From Burkholderia sp. (lineage in GTDB: Bacteria > Pseudomonadota > Gammaproteobacteria > Burkholderiales > Burkholderiaceae), in contig JAIRVP010000065.1 of assembly GCA_031253835.1 (NCBI GenBank), positions 62,001-126,000 of the forward strand: a stretch of 64,000 nt of DNA, in the 5' to 3' direction. This document shows, one piece after another, positions 17,471-28,840 of the stretch. The notes below the pieces were generated by a model that saw only the letters and a program-made list of their open reading frames with translations, was not told where the DNA came from and searched no databases. Numbering within the stretch: position 1 is the stretch's first letter; the number at the start of each line of letters is the position of its first letter. The translations under genes were made by a program, and so were the position numbers.

Positions 17471-18463
17471 TTACGCGGTGCCGTCGGGCGGCGCGACCGA
17501 CTGCTCGATCGCGCCGAAGATCGACTTGCCGGCCGCGTCGAACATTTCGATGCGCACCGTATCGCCATAGCGCATGAATTCGGTCTGCGGCGCGCCGTGC
17601 TCGATCGTCTCGAGGCAGCGCTTCTCGGCGATGCAGCAGTAACCGCGCTTCGCGTCCTTGTTCGACACCGTGCCCGAACCGACGATCGAGCCGGCACGCA
17701 GGTTGCGCGTCTTCGCCGCGTGCGCGACCAGCTGGCCGAAGTGGAACACCATGTCGGTGCCCGCATCGGGCTGGCCGACCTTCCTGCCGTTCCAGTGGAC
17801 GATCATCGGCCGGTGCACGCGGCCTTCGCGCCATTCGTCGCCGAGCTCGTCGGGCGTCACGGCAACCGGCGCGAACGCGGTGGCCGGCTTGCTCTGGAAG
17901 AAACCGAAGCCCTTCGCGAGTTCGGCCGGGATCAGGTTGCGCAGCGACACGTCGTTCACCAGCGTGACGAGCCGCACGGCCTTCAGCGCGGCGTCGGGCG
18001 ATGCGCTCATCGGCACGTCGCCGGTGATCACCGCGACTTCCGCCTCGAAATCGATGCCCCATTCCTCCGACGGGCACACGACGTCGTCGCGCGGCCCCAG
18101 GAAATCGTCGCTGCCGCCCTGGTACATCAGCGGATCGGTCCAGAACTCGGGCGGCATCTCCGCGCCGCGCGCACGGCGCACGAGCTCGACGTGGTTCACG
18201 TAGGCGGAGCCGTCGGCCCACTGGAACGCGCGCGGCAGCGGCGCCATGCAGTTGGCCGGGTCGAACGCGAACGTATTGCGCGCGCGGCCGTGGTTCAGCG
18301 CGTCGTACAGGTCGCGCAGCTGCGGTGCGTAGAACGCCCAGTCGTCGAGGACGCGCTGCAGCGTCGGCGCGATCGCGTCGGCGATCGCCGCGGTGTGCAG
18401 GTCGCGCGACACGACGATCAGCTGGCCGTCGCGCGTGCCGTCCTTCAGCGAAGCAAGTTTCAT
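17471..18463 (-). CDS. Fumarylacetoacetate hydrolase family protein
   Basis: A 330-residue FAH-fold enzyme. Metal ligands are seen in GIDFEAEVAVI (ExE) and LVNDVSLRN, and the catalytic/metal-site lysine in FQSKPATAF; GSGTVSNKD forms the later loop. Members cleave acylpyruvates or hydrolyse fumarylacetoacetate in aromatic and tyrosine catabolism. The full-length ~330-residue form with an N-terminal extension resembles the fumarylacetoacetase-like group of beta-proteobacteria. It is divergent from an IclR regulator over a 130-bp gap, so that regulator probably controls it, with an aromatic acid as effector. Confidence 0.85.
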   Translation of the reverse strand: MKLASLKDGTRDGQLIVVSRDLHTAAIADAIAPTLQRVLDDWAFYAPQLRDLYDALNHGRARNTFAFDPANCMAPLPRAFQWADGSAYVNHVELVRRARGAEMPPEFWTDPLMYQGGSDDFLGPRDDVVCPSEEWGIDFEAEVAVITGDVPMSASPDAALKAVRLVTLVNDVSLRNLIPAELAKGFGFFQSKPATAFAPVAVTPDELGDEWREGRVHRPMIVHWNGRKVGQPDAGTDMVFHFGQLVAHAAKTRNLRAGSIVGSGTVSNKDAKRGYCCIAEKRCLETIEHGAPQTEFMRYGDTVRIEMFDAAGKSIFGAIEQSVAPPDGTA

Positions 18464-18487
18464 AAGGGGGACTCTGCCGTTGTAGTG

Positions 18488-18515
18488 ACGATGGAGGGAA
18501 TCTATTTTACGATGG
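18488..18515. promoter_or_regulatory. Candidate IclR operator: 21-bp spaced direct repeats
   Basis: ACGATGG occurs at 18488-18494 and again at 18509-18515, exactly two helical turns apart, followed by similar sequence (AGGGAATC and TG-AATCC). It lies between the divergent FAH and IclR genes and could be a regulator site. Confidence 0.35.
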
Positions 18516-18593
18516 TGAATCCACGCGGCGCGCGGCGATCGCGCGTGCCGTTTTCACCCCGATTCCTGCCGCATTTTCGCGCACCCGTTGCCC

Positions 18594-19460
18594 ATGCCCG
18601 CCAACCCGCTTCCCGACGACGATCTCGCCGACTCCGACACCGACGACGCCGCCTCCGGCGAGAACGGCGAGAAGGTCCGTTCCGGCATCCAGTCGATCGA
18701 GGTCGGCTTCCGCCTGCTCGACGTGCTGACGAGCGAGCCGCGCGCAATGATGCTGCGCGATCTCGCGCAGCGCGCGGGCATGAGTCCTGCGAAGGCGCAC
18801 CGCTACCTCGTCAGCTTCTCGCGGCTCGGCGTCGTGTCGCAGGACCCCGTCTCCGGGCGCTACGAGCTCGGCGGCTTCGCGTTGCAGATGGGGCTCGCGC
18901 GGCTCGCGCGCGTCGACGGCGTGAAGCTCGCGCGGATCGCGCTGACCGAATTCCGCGACCGCCTCGATCAGACGGTCGGCATCGCGGTGTGGGGCAACCA
19001 GGGGCCGACGATCGTGCACTGGATGGAATCGAGCCATCCGGCGAAGGCGTCGCTGAAGCTCGGCGACGTGATGCCGCTGCTCGGCTCGGCCACCGGCCTG
19101 CTGTTCGCCGCGTACCTGCCGCGCAGCAAGACCGCCGCGATGCTCGAGCGCGAACTCGCCGATACGCGCCGCTCGCCGCACCACGGCGGCCCGCGCACGC
19201 TCGACGAGGTCGACGCGGTGCTTGCCGACGTGCGCCGGCACGAAGCCGCGCGCGTCGAAGGGATGCTGCTGCCGACGATCCACGCGTTCTGCATGCCGGT
19301 ATTCGACGCGGTCGGCGAACTCGCGCTCGCGATCGTCGCGCTCGGCCAGGAAGGCTCGTTCGACATCGCATGGGGCGGCGAGATCGACTCCGCGCTGCGC
19401 GCATGCGCGCAGAAACTGTCTTACGAACTCGGCTATAGTCCCGACGCGCGCGACGCCTGA
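18594..19460 (+). CDS. IclR-family transcriptional regulator
   Basis: A 288-residue regulator with a winged helix (about 31-92: QSIEVGFRLLDVLTSE, LRDLAQRAGMSPAKAHRYLVSFSRLGVV) and a C-terminal IclR effector domain (about 105-275). An acidic N-terminal tail of about 28 residues precedes the HTH. The open frame begins at a TTG two codons earlier; the ATG at 18594 was chosen. It is divergent from the FAH-family enzyme and likely controls it. Effector unknown. Confidence 0.88.
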   Translation: MPANPLPDDDLADSDTDDAASGENGEKVRSGIQSIEVGFRLLDVLTSEPRAMMLRDLAQRAGMSPAKAHRYLVSFSRLGVVSQDPVSGRYELGGFALQMGLARLARVDGVKLARIALTEFRDRLDQTVGIAVWGNQGPTIVHWMESSHPAKASLKLGDVMPLLGSATGLLFAAYLPRSKTAAMLERELADTRRSPHHGGPRTLDEVDAVLADVRRHEAARVEGMLLPTIHAFCMPVFDAVGELALAIVALGQEGSFDIAWGGEIDSALRACAQKLSYELGYSPDARDA

Positions 19461-19571
19461 CGCACCGGATTCACCGCACGTCACGCCGCGCGAACGCACG
19501 GCGCATCCGACGGTCCGATTCCTGTGGCGCGCCGTGCGCCCGACGTCACGCGACCGCCCGATCCTGTTCCG

Positions 19572-20831
19572 ATGCCCATGCCGCCTGCCGACATCCGCCC
19601 GAGTCACGCCCTGCCCCGCCGCTGGCTGCGCGTGGCCGTCGCGCTCGTCGTCGTGCTGGTGCTGCACGTGCTGGCGGCGTTCTGGCTGATGCGCAACCGC
19701 GATGCGTTCACGCCGCCGCCGGCCGAGATCCCCGTCCAGATCGAGCTGCTGAAAGCGCAGCCGATCGAGCGCCAGCCGGCACCGCCCGAGCCAAAACCGG
19801 CCGAGCGGCCGGCCGCACCTGCGCCGGCCGCACCCAGGGCTGCCGCGCCGAAGCCGGCGCCGTCGCCCGAGCCGGTCCTCACGTCGACGCAGACGGCCGA
19901 GCACGGCGAACCGCCGGCTGCCGCATCCGCTGCGAGCGGCGTACCGGGCGCATCCGGCGCATCGGATGCGCATGCCGCGTCGGCCGCCGGCGCCAGCAGC
20001 GCCGCCACGCCAGGCCCCGCGACAAGCGGCGTGAAGTTCGCCGCGCCGCCGTCCGGCGACCTCCAGTACGACACGTTCTACAACGGGATGCAGAACATGA
20101 TCGGCACGATCCGCTGGCGCACCGACGGGCATACGTACGACCTGTCGGTGTCGATGCCCGTGCCGTTCGTCGGCCCGTTCACCTATCGCAGCGAAGGCCG
20201 CATCGACGCGTTCGGCGTCGCGCCCGACCGTTACGTCGAGAAGCGCGGCAAGCGGCCGGAAGACATCGCGATCTTCAACCGCGAGATCCACCAGGTCGTG
20301 TTCACGCGCACGCCGAACAACGCGCCGCTGCCCGACGGCGTGCAGGACCGCTTCAGCATGCTGATGCAGCTGTCGGGGCTCGTGCGCGGCAATCCGTCCG
20401 CGTACAGGCCGGGCGTCACGCAGCAGTTCTTCGTGATCGACAACAACAGCGGCGAGGCCTGGCCGATCGCCGTGATCGGCGACGAGCAGGTGCAGACGCA
20501 GGCCGGCATCATCGAGGCGCGGCACTTCATGCGCCTGCCGCGCCGCGACGGCGACACGCGCCGCATCGACATGTGGCTCGCGCCGTCGCTCGGCTGGCTG
20601 CCCGCGCGGCTCATGCAGACCGAGCCGAACGGCGCGCAGATCGAGCTACTATGGCATGGTCGGCTTGCGGCACCGGAGGCGCCTGCCGACGCCGCGCCGA
20701 CAGGCGGTGCCACGAATGCGCCCGACGGTGCAACGCCACCCGATGCATCGGCCGCACCGTCGACGGAACCGGCACAACCCGCGCCGCCGGCGACCGGGCA
20801 ACCGCCTGCATCGCCGGCTGTCACACAGTGA
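19572..20831 (+). CDS. DUF3108 domain-containing protein
   Basis: A roughly 419-residue envelope protein. A single N-terminal transmembrane helix (about 19-39, RVAVALVVVLVLHVLAAFWL) is followed by a Pro/Ala-rich linker (about 55-150). The DUF3108 domain then runs from YDTFYNGMQNMIGTIRW to GWLPARLMQTEPNGAQIELLW. The layout, a TonB-like anchor and proline-rich spacer leading to a periplasmic domain, suggests it reaches across the periplasm. The C-terminal ~65 residues are low complexity. A GTG 16 codons upstream could also start it. No function is known for the family. Confidence 0.75.
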   Translation: MPMPPADIRPSHALPRRWLRVAVALVVVLVLHVLAAFWLMRNRDAFTPPPAEIPVQIELLKAQPIERQPAPPEPKPAERPAAPAPAAPRAAAPKPAPSPEPVLTSTQTAEHGEPPAAASAASGVPGASGASDAHAASAAGASSAATPGPATSGVKFAAPPSGDLQYDTFYNGMQNMIGTIRWRTDGHTYDLSVSMPVPFVGPFTYRSEGRIDAFGVAPDRYVEKRGKRPEDIAIFNREIHQVVFTRTPNNAPLPDGVQDRFSMLMQLSGLVRGNPSAYRPGVTQQFFVIDNNSGEAWPIAVIGDEQVQTQAGIIEARHFMRLPRRDGDTRRIDMWLAPSLGWLPARLMQTEPNGAQIELLWHGRLAAPEAPADAAPTGGATNAPDGATPPDASAAPSTEPAQPAPPATGQPPASPAVTQ

Positions 20832-20943
20832 ACGCGCACGATTCGGCAATTTCGACCGACTACAGATTTCCGTGAAATGGCCGATGACACTCTTTAACAA
20901 CTATTTCCGTCCACCGGCAGACAATAAGAAACGTTTCATAGAC

Positions 20944-21067
20944 ATCGGCTTCTAACCGATACACCCCAGCAGACGGGAACGGGGTGTGCAGCGCAAGCCC
21001 CTTGAAACCGGCAAGGCTCGCCCCACCTAGGGGACAACAAGGCCAGATGCCACTGCGAAGAGGAGTG
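20944..21067 (+). ncRNA. Structured 5' leader of the DUF3567 gene (candidate)
   Basis: About 125 nt before the DUF3567 start hold a row of local hairpins. They are ATCGG/CCGAT (20944-20960), ACACCCC/GGGGTGT (20961-20987), CTTG/CAAG with flanking AGCC/GGCT (20996-21018) and CCCC/GGGG (21021-21033). A CACT/AGTG stem (21051-21067) encloses part of the Shine-Dalgarno AGAGGAG. The upstream ~110 bp are unusually AT-rich for this genome and could hold the promoter. I cannot match the element to a known riboswitch, so the call is by structure only. Confidence 0.4.
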
Positions 21068-21072
21068 CCGCC

Positions 21073-21330
21073 ATGCAAATGATCTACAACAGCCCCAACT
21101 ACTGCGTCGTCGAATTTGCGCCGCAGGCCGGCCATCATCTGATGAATGCCGGCGGATACGAAATCGTCGACAAGAACGCGCAGCGCGAGATCTTCATCGA
21201 CGGCGAACTTGCCGAACGATTCCGCGCGCACGTGAAGCAGCTGATCGAGGATGAGCCGTCGCTCGACGAAGTCGACGAATTCCTCGGACAATTCGACAGC
21301 CTGATGATGATGCCCGTCGTGCTGCACTGA
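21073..21330 (+). CDS. DUF3567 domain-containing protein
   Basis: An 85-residue small acidic protein of DUF3567, a family confined to beta-proteobacteria. The sequence is very characteristic (MQMIYNSPNYCVVEF, then GYEIVDKNAQREIFIDGELAERFR, and a Met-rich SLMMMPVVLH end). No catalytic motif is seen. A strong ribosome site (AGAGGAG) precedes the ATG. It lies downstream of a structured leader and just before the methionine synthase genes, 200 bp away, but I see no evidence that it is part of methionine metabolism. Confidence 0.85.
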   Translation: MQMIYNSPNYCVVEFAPQAGHHLMNAGGYEIVDKNAQREIFIDGELAERFRAHVKQLIEDEPSLDEVDEFLGQFDSLMMMPVVLH

Positions 21331-21530
21331 CGACCGGCAGCCCGGCGCCTCGTGCGGCCGGGCCATTCGCCGCGCACCGACGCGGCGCCGCGAGCACTCC
21401 GATCACGCCCCCGCCCGGTTCGCCGGCGGGGGTTTTCATTTGGCGGCCGGCCAATGCGGCGCAAGGCCGGGCGGCACCCAGGCGCACCGGCTACAATGGC
21501 GGTTTTCCCGTCTTCGCCGGTCTTTCGCCC

Positions 21531-22598
21531 ATGTCTGCGACTCCTCTCGCCGCTTCCGCCCCGCTCGACGCGCCCTATACGCGCGGCGCCGCCCTGCCCG
21601 CGCTGCTGAAATCGCGCATCCTGATCCTCGACGGCGCGATGGGCACGATGATCCAGCGCTACAAGCTCGACGAAGCCGCGTATCGCGGCGAGCGCTTCAA
21701 GGATTTCCCGCGCGACATCAAGGGCAACAACGAGCTGCTGTCGCTCACGCAGCCGCAGATCATCCGCGAGATCCACGACCAGTACTTCGCGGCCGGCGCC
21801 GACATCGTCGAGACCAACACGTTCGGCGCGACGACCGTCGCGCAGGCCGACTACGGGATGGAAGATCTGGTCGTCGAGATGAACGTCGAATCGGCAAAGC
21901 TCGCGCGCGAATCGGCCGCGAAATACGCGACGCCGGACAAGCCGCGCTTCGTCGCCGGCGCGATCGGCCCGACGCCGAAGACGGCCAGCATCTCGCCGGA
22001 CGTCAACGATCCGGGCGCGCGCAACGTCACGTTCGACGAGCTGCGCACGTCGTACTACCAGCAGGCGAAGGCGCTGCTCGACGGCGGCGTCGACCTGTTC
22101 CTCGTCGAGACGATCTTCGACACGCTGAACGCGAAGGCCGCGCTGTTCGCGCTCGACGAGCTGTTCGAGGACACCGGCGAACGCCTGCCGATCATGATCT
22201 CGGGCACCGTCACCGACGCATCGGGCCGGATCCTGTCGGGCCAGACGGTCGAGGCGTTCTGGAATTCGCTGCGCCACGCGAAGCCGCTCACGTTCGGCCT
22301 GAACTGCGCGCTCGGCGCGGCGCTGATGCGCCCGTACATCGCCGAGCTCGCGAAGCTGTGCGACACCTACGTGTCGTGCTACCCGAACGCGGGCCTGCCG
22401 AACCCGATGAGCGACACGGGCTTCGACGAAACGCCCGACGTCACGTCGGGCCTGCTGAAGGAATTCGCGCAGGCCGGCCTCGTGAACCTCGCGGGCGGCT
22501 GCTGCGGCACGACGCCCGAACACATCGCCGAAATCGCGAAGGCGCTCGCCGACGTGAAGCCGCGCCGCTGGCCGAACCAGTACAGCGACAACGCCTGA
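21531..22598 (+). CDS. metH1: Methionine synthase, homocysteine-binding subunit
   Basis: A 355-residue homocysteine methyltransferase module, equivalent to the first domain of cobalamin-dependent MetH. It begins DGAMGTMIQRYKLDEA (about 34-49), carries GLNCALGA with the first zinc cysteine, and ends with GGCCGTTPEHI (about 321-331), where the paired cysteines complete the zinc site that activates homocysteine. The remaining MetH domains are on the next gene, 42 bp downstream. Splitting MetH in this way is usual in Burkholderiales. No cobalamin riboswitch is visible upstream. Confidence 0.9.
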   Translation: MSATPLAASAPLDAPYTRGAALPALLKSRILILDGAMGTMIQRYKLDEAAYRGERFKDFPRDIKGNNELLSLTQPQIIREIHDQYFAAGADIVETNTFGATTVAQADYGMEDLVVEMNVESAKLARESAAKYATPDKPRFVAGAIGPTPKTASISPDVNDPGARNVTFDELRTSYYQQAKALLDGGVDLFLVETIFDTLNAKAALFALDELFEDTGERLPIMISGTVTDASGRILSGQTVEAFWNSLRHAKPLTFGLNCALGAALMRPYIAELAKLCDTYVSCYPNAGLPNPMSDTGFDETPDVTSGLLKEFAQAGLVNLAGGCCGTTPEHIAEIAKALADVKPRRWPNQYSDNA

Positions 22599-22640
22599 CC
22601 CGACCGCCCCACGCCCTTCACCAAAAGAATCCGCACCGCC

Positions 22641-25358
<2,718 letters not shown>

Positions 25359-25402
25359 GCGACGCGAACGGGCGGCCAGCCGCCCGTTTTGTCAGACAAA
25401 AG

Positions 25403-25430
25403 AAAAAGCCCGCTCGAAAGCGGGCTTTTT
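25403..25430. terminator. Bidirectional terminator between metH2 and the DUF1840 gene
   Basis: A 7-bp GC stem (GCCCGCT/AGCGGGC, loop CGAA) is flanked by five A and five T residues, so it works in both directions. It ends the methionine synthase transcript and the convergent DUF1840 gene. Confidence 0.9.
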
Positions 25431-25469
25431 CTTGTCTTGCTCACCTTTCGAACTGCCGGGCAAGGAAGC

Positions 25470-25793
25470 TCAGAAGCCCCAGTGCACGTCGGCCGAACCG
25501 GCCTTCGCTTCGCGCAGCATCGTGAGGAACGGCGCGACGCGCTGTGCCAGGCTCGGCGGCACTTCGTGGTGCGCGTGGTCGGCTTCGTCCTCGTGGAAAT
25601 GGCCGGCATGCTCGGCGCGTTCCTGCTTCGCCTGCGCAACGGCGCCTTCCAGCTTGGCGATCGCGTGGTCCAGCTCGTCGTGCGTAATCACACCGCGCTC
25701 GCCCAGCTGCTTGCCGACGAGACCCAGCACATACACGGCGAAATCCTTCAGCACGTCGAGATCCTGTGCCGCCTTGCTCTTGAACGTAATCAT
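25470..25793 (-). CDS. DUF1840 domain-containing protein
   Basis: A 107-residue cytoplasmic protein of DUF1840 (MITFKSKAAQDLDVLKDFA at the start; EVPPSLAQRVAPFLTMLREA near the end). The middle has a His/Glu-rich stretch (HAGHFHEDEADHAHHE, about 62-77) that could bind metal; that is inference. The ATG at 25793 is preceded by AAGGGA; the longer open frame upstream is ignored. It is divergent from argS over 200 bp. Confidence 0.8.
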   Translation of the reverse strand: MITFKSKAAQDLDVLKDFAVYVLGLVGKQLGERGVITHDELDHAIAKLEGAVAQAKQERAEHAGHFHEDEADHAHHEVPPSLAQRVAPFLTMLREAKAGSADVHWGF

Positions 25794-25993
25794 GACAATT
25801 CCCTTTTCATCTTGTTGTGCCTGCGCGGCGCGGTTGGGGAACGCCGGCAGACCGGCGCCCGGCCTCGCGGACGCGGGCCGCCTGAGCGGCATATTAGCAC
25901 CTGTTAAAATTCTGCGATCCCTGAAACGCGCGCTTAAAAAGCGCGCCGGCGGGCCGGCGTTTCCGGCCGCCACCAACGAAGCCTTCTACCAGC

Positions 25994-27775
25994 ATGCTGC
26001 CAGCACACAAACAGACCCTCGAAGCCCTGCTCGCGGATAGCGTCAAGCAGGTCGCACACGCGCTGAAAGGCGCCGACGGCGCGTCCGTCGCCCCGACCAT
26101 CACGCTCGAGCGCCCGAAGGTCGCCGCGCACGGCGACGTCGCGTGCAACGTCGCGATGCAGCTCGCCAAGCCGCTCGGCACGAACCCGCGCCAGCTCGCC
26201 GAGCAGATCGTCGCCGCCCTCACCGCGCAGCCGGCCGCGCAAGGCCTCGTCGAAGCCGCCGAGATCGCCGGCCCCGGCTTCATCAACCTGCGCCTGTCGG
26301 CCGCCGCGAAGCAGGCGGTGATCGCCGCCGTGTTCGACCAGGGCCGCGCGTTCGGCACGTCGGATCGCGAGAAAGGCAAGCAAGTGTTGCTCGAATTCGT
26401 GTCGGCGAACCCGACCGGCCCGCTGCACGTCGGCCACGGCCGCCAGGCCGCGCTCGGCGACGTGCTCGCGAACGTGATCGCGAGCCAGGGCTACGCGGTG
26501 CACCGCGAGTTCTACTACAACGACGCAGGCGTGCAGATCGGCAACCTCGCGATCTCGACGCAGGCGCGCGCACGCGGCCTGAAGCCGGGCGACGCGGGCT
26601 GGCCGGAAGCCGCGTACAACGGCGAATACATCGCCGACATCGCGCGCGACTTCCTGAACGGCGAAACGGTCGCCGCGTCGGACGGCGAGCCGGTCAAGGG
26701 CACGGGCGACGTCGAGGATCTCGACGCGATCCGCAAGTTCGCGGTCACGTACCTGCGTCGCGAGCAGGACATGGACCTGCAGGCGTTCGGCGTGAAGTTC
26801 GACCAGTACTACCTCGAGTCGTCGCTGTACAGCGAAGGCCGCGTCGAGAAGACGGTCGACGCGCTGGTCAAGGCCGGCATGACCTACGAGCAGGACGGCG
26901 CACTGTGGCTGCGCACGACCGACGAAGGCGACGACAAGGATCGCGTGATGCGCAAGTCGGACGGCACGTACACGTACTTCGTGCCGGACGTCGCGTACCA
27001 CGTGACGAAGTGGGAGCGCGGCTTCACGAAGGTGATCAACATCCAGGGCTCGGACCACCACGGCACGATCGCGCGCGTGCGCGCCGGGCTGCAGGGGCTT
27101 CACATCGGGATCCCGAAGGGCTATCCCGACTACGTGCTGCACAAGATGGTCACCGTGATGCGCGACGGCCAGGAAGTGAAGATCTCGAAGCGCGCGGGCA
27201 GCTACGTGACGGTGCGCGACCTGATCGAATGGTCGGGCGGCGCGGCGGCGGGCCAGGAAGCGGCGCCCGACCTGATCGACGAGGCAACCATCACGCGCGG
27301 CCGCGACGCGGTGCGTTTCTTCCTGATCTCGCGCAAGGCCGATACCGAGTTCGTGTTCGACATCGACCTCGCGCTGAAACAGAACGACGAAAACCCGGTC
27401 TATTACGTCCAGTACGCGCACGCGCGGATCTGCTCGGTGCTCAACGAACTGAAGTCGCGCTACAACGTCGACGCCTCGCAGCTGCCGGGCGCCGACCTGT
27501 CGCAACTGACGAGCGCGCAGGCGGCATCGCTGATGCAGAAGCTGGCCGAGTACCCGGACATGCTCACGCACGCGGCGAACGAGCTGGCGCCGCACGCGGT
27601 CGCGTTCTACCTGCGCGATCTCGCTGGCGAATTCCACTCGTTCTACAATGCGGAGCGCGTGCTGGTCGACGACGAAGCGCCGCGCAATGCGCGCGCCGCG
27701 CTCCTCGCCGCGACCCGGCAGGTGCTCGAGAACGGTCTGGCGGTGCTCGGCGTGTCCGCGCCCGCCAAGATGTAA
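25994..27775 (+). CDS. argS: Arginyl-tRNA synthetase
   Basis: A 593-residue class I synthetase that charges tRNA-Arg. The N-terminal tRNA D-loop domain is followed by the HIGH-type motif NPTGPLHVGHGRQA (about 138-151), the KMSKS-like VKISKRAG (about 394) and the DALR anticodon domain (YVQYAHARICSVL onward). Length matches the family. A promoter-like TTAAAAT lies near 25914, and a GCGCGCTT/AAGCGCGC hairpin (25928-25946) sits in the leader; without T-tract its role is unclear. Confidence 0.95.
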   Translation: MLPAHKQTLEALLADSVKQVAHALKGADGASVAPTITLERPKVAAHGDVACNVAMQLAKPLGTNPRQLAEQIVAALTAQPAAQGLVEAAEIAGPGFINLRLSAAAKQAVIAAVFDQGRAFGTSDREKGKQVLLEFVSANPTGPLHVGHGRQAALGDVLANVIASQGYAVHREFYYNDAGVQIGNLAISTQARARGLKPGDAGWPEAAYNGEYIADIARDFLNGETVAASDGEPVKGTGDVEDLDAIRKFAVTYLRREQDMDLQAFGVKFDQYYLESSLYSEGRVEKTVDALVKAGMTYEQDGALWLRTTDEGDDKDRVMRKSDGTYTYFVPDVAYHVTKWERGFTKVINIQGSDHHGTIARVRAGLQGLHIGIPKGYPDYVLHKMVTVMRDGQEVKISKRAGSYVTVRDLIEWSGGAAAGQEAAPDLIDEATITRGRDAVRFFLISRKADTEFVFDIDLALKQNDENPVYYVQYAHARICSVLNELKSRYNVDASQLPGADLSQLTSAQAASLMQKLAEYPDMLTHAANELAPHAVAFYLRDLAGEFHSFYNAERVLVDDEAPRNARAALLAATRQVLENGLAVLGVSAPAKM

Positions 27776-27806
27776 GGATGTAAGCAGCCCGATCCGGGCA
27801 GCGAAT

Positions 27807-27834
27807 GGCCGCGGCAGAAGCGCCTGCCGCGGCC
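27807..27834 (+). terminator. Hairpin after argS
   Basis: An 11-bp perfect stem (GGCCGCGGCAG/CTGCCGCGGCC, 6-base loop) lies 31 bp after the argS stop. The following sequence is CTTTC then ATTCTTTTT, so it is at best an imperfect terminator and may only lower read-through into the SPOR gene. Confidence 0.45.
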
Positions 27835-27867
27835 CTTTCACGATTCTTTTTGCAGGTGACTCAAGCA

Positions 27868-28770
27868 ATGGCACAACCACGCCGAACTTCGAAGCAATCG
27901 AAACAAGCCGGAGGGACATTTCTTGGAATCGTGCTGGGCCTGATCGTCGGCCTCGCGATCGCAGTGGTGGTGGCGCTCTACATCACGCGTTCGCCGTCGC
28001 CGTTCGTGTCGAAGGTCGCGCCGCCGCCGGCCGACAACGGCGCGAGCCAGCCGCAGCAGTTCGACCCGAACCGCGCGCTGCAGGGCAAGACGCCCGGCCA
28101 GCCGGTGCCGCAGGCCGCACAGCCCGCCCCGCCGAACACCGCGCCCGGCCAGGCCGCGAACCAGACCCAGGGCGGCCTGCTGCCCGAGCCGCAGATCGTC
28201 GAAGTGCCGCCGTCGGCCAACGGGTCGAGCGGTTCGAACACCACCGGCAGCTCGAGCAACACCACCGCGTCGAACAATACGTCGTCGGGCAATGGCGTCG
28301 CCGTCGCACCGAAGCCGGCCGACACCACGCCGCCGCCGAAGAAGACGCAACAGGCGCAGCAACAGCAGCAAGGCGGCGAGGACGACCTCGCCCGCTTCGC
28401 CGCGCAGAAGCAGGCGCAGCAGGCTGCCGCGCAAAAGCAGCAGCAACAGCAGCTGGCCGCGAACACGCCGAAGCCGACGTCATCCGCCACGGCCGCAGCC
28501 GCAGCGAAGCCGCCGACCGCAGCCGACGCGAACACCGGCTACTTCCTGCAGGTGGGCGCGTACAAGACCGAAGGCGACGCCGAGCAGCAGCGCGCGCGCC
28601 TCGGCTTCCAGGGCTTCGAGTCGAAGGTGTCGAAGCGCGATGTCAGCGGCGTGACCTATTTCCGCGTGCGCGTCGGCCCGTTCTCGAAGTTCGAGGATAT
28701 GAACTCGGCCCGTCAGCGCCTGTCCGATGCAGGTGTCGACACGGCGGTGATCCGCTTCACGAAGCAGTAA
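27868..28770 (+). CDS. SPOR domain-containing protein
   Basis: A 300-residue inner-membrane protein. A short basic N-terminus (RRTSKQSKQ) precedes one transmembrane helix (about 20-42, FLGIVLGLIVGLAIAVVVALYI). A long Gln/Asn/Ser/Pro-rich periplasmic linker follows, then a C-terminal SPOR domain (about 225-298; GYFLQVGAYKTEGDAEQQRAR, RVGPFSKFEDMNSARQRL). SPOR domains bind septal peptidoglycan stripped of stem peptides, and the layout is that of FtsN-like proteins, so a division role is plausible. The ATG at 27868 was preferred over the upstream open frame. Confidence 0.88.
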   Translation: MAQPRRTSKQSKQAGGTFLGIVLGLIVGLAIAVVVALYITRSPSPFVSKVAPPPADNGASQPQQFDPNRALQGKTPGQPVPQAAQPAPPNTAPGQAANQTQGGLLPEPQIVEVPPSANGSSGSNTTGSSSNTTASNNTSSGNGVAVAPKPADTTPPPKKTQQAQQQQQGGEDDLARFAAQKQAQQAAAQKQQQQQLAANTPKPTSSATAAAAAKPPTAADANTGYFLQVGAYKTEGDAEQQRARLGFQGFESKVSKRDVSGVTYFRVRVGPFSKFEDMNSARQRLSDAGVDTAVIRFTKQ

Positions 28771-28840
28771 GCCAACCGGCCGAGCCCACGCAGAACCCGT
28801 TACGTTCCGTAACCCGAGCAACTGATTCGACGTTCACAAC

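Noticed and set aside
21331..21530. Cobalamin riboswitch before metH1
   Set aside because: The conserved B12-box GCCACTG context is not present in this gap. A chance GCCACTG occurs at 21049-21055, but without the surrounding fold and in front of a different gene.
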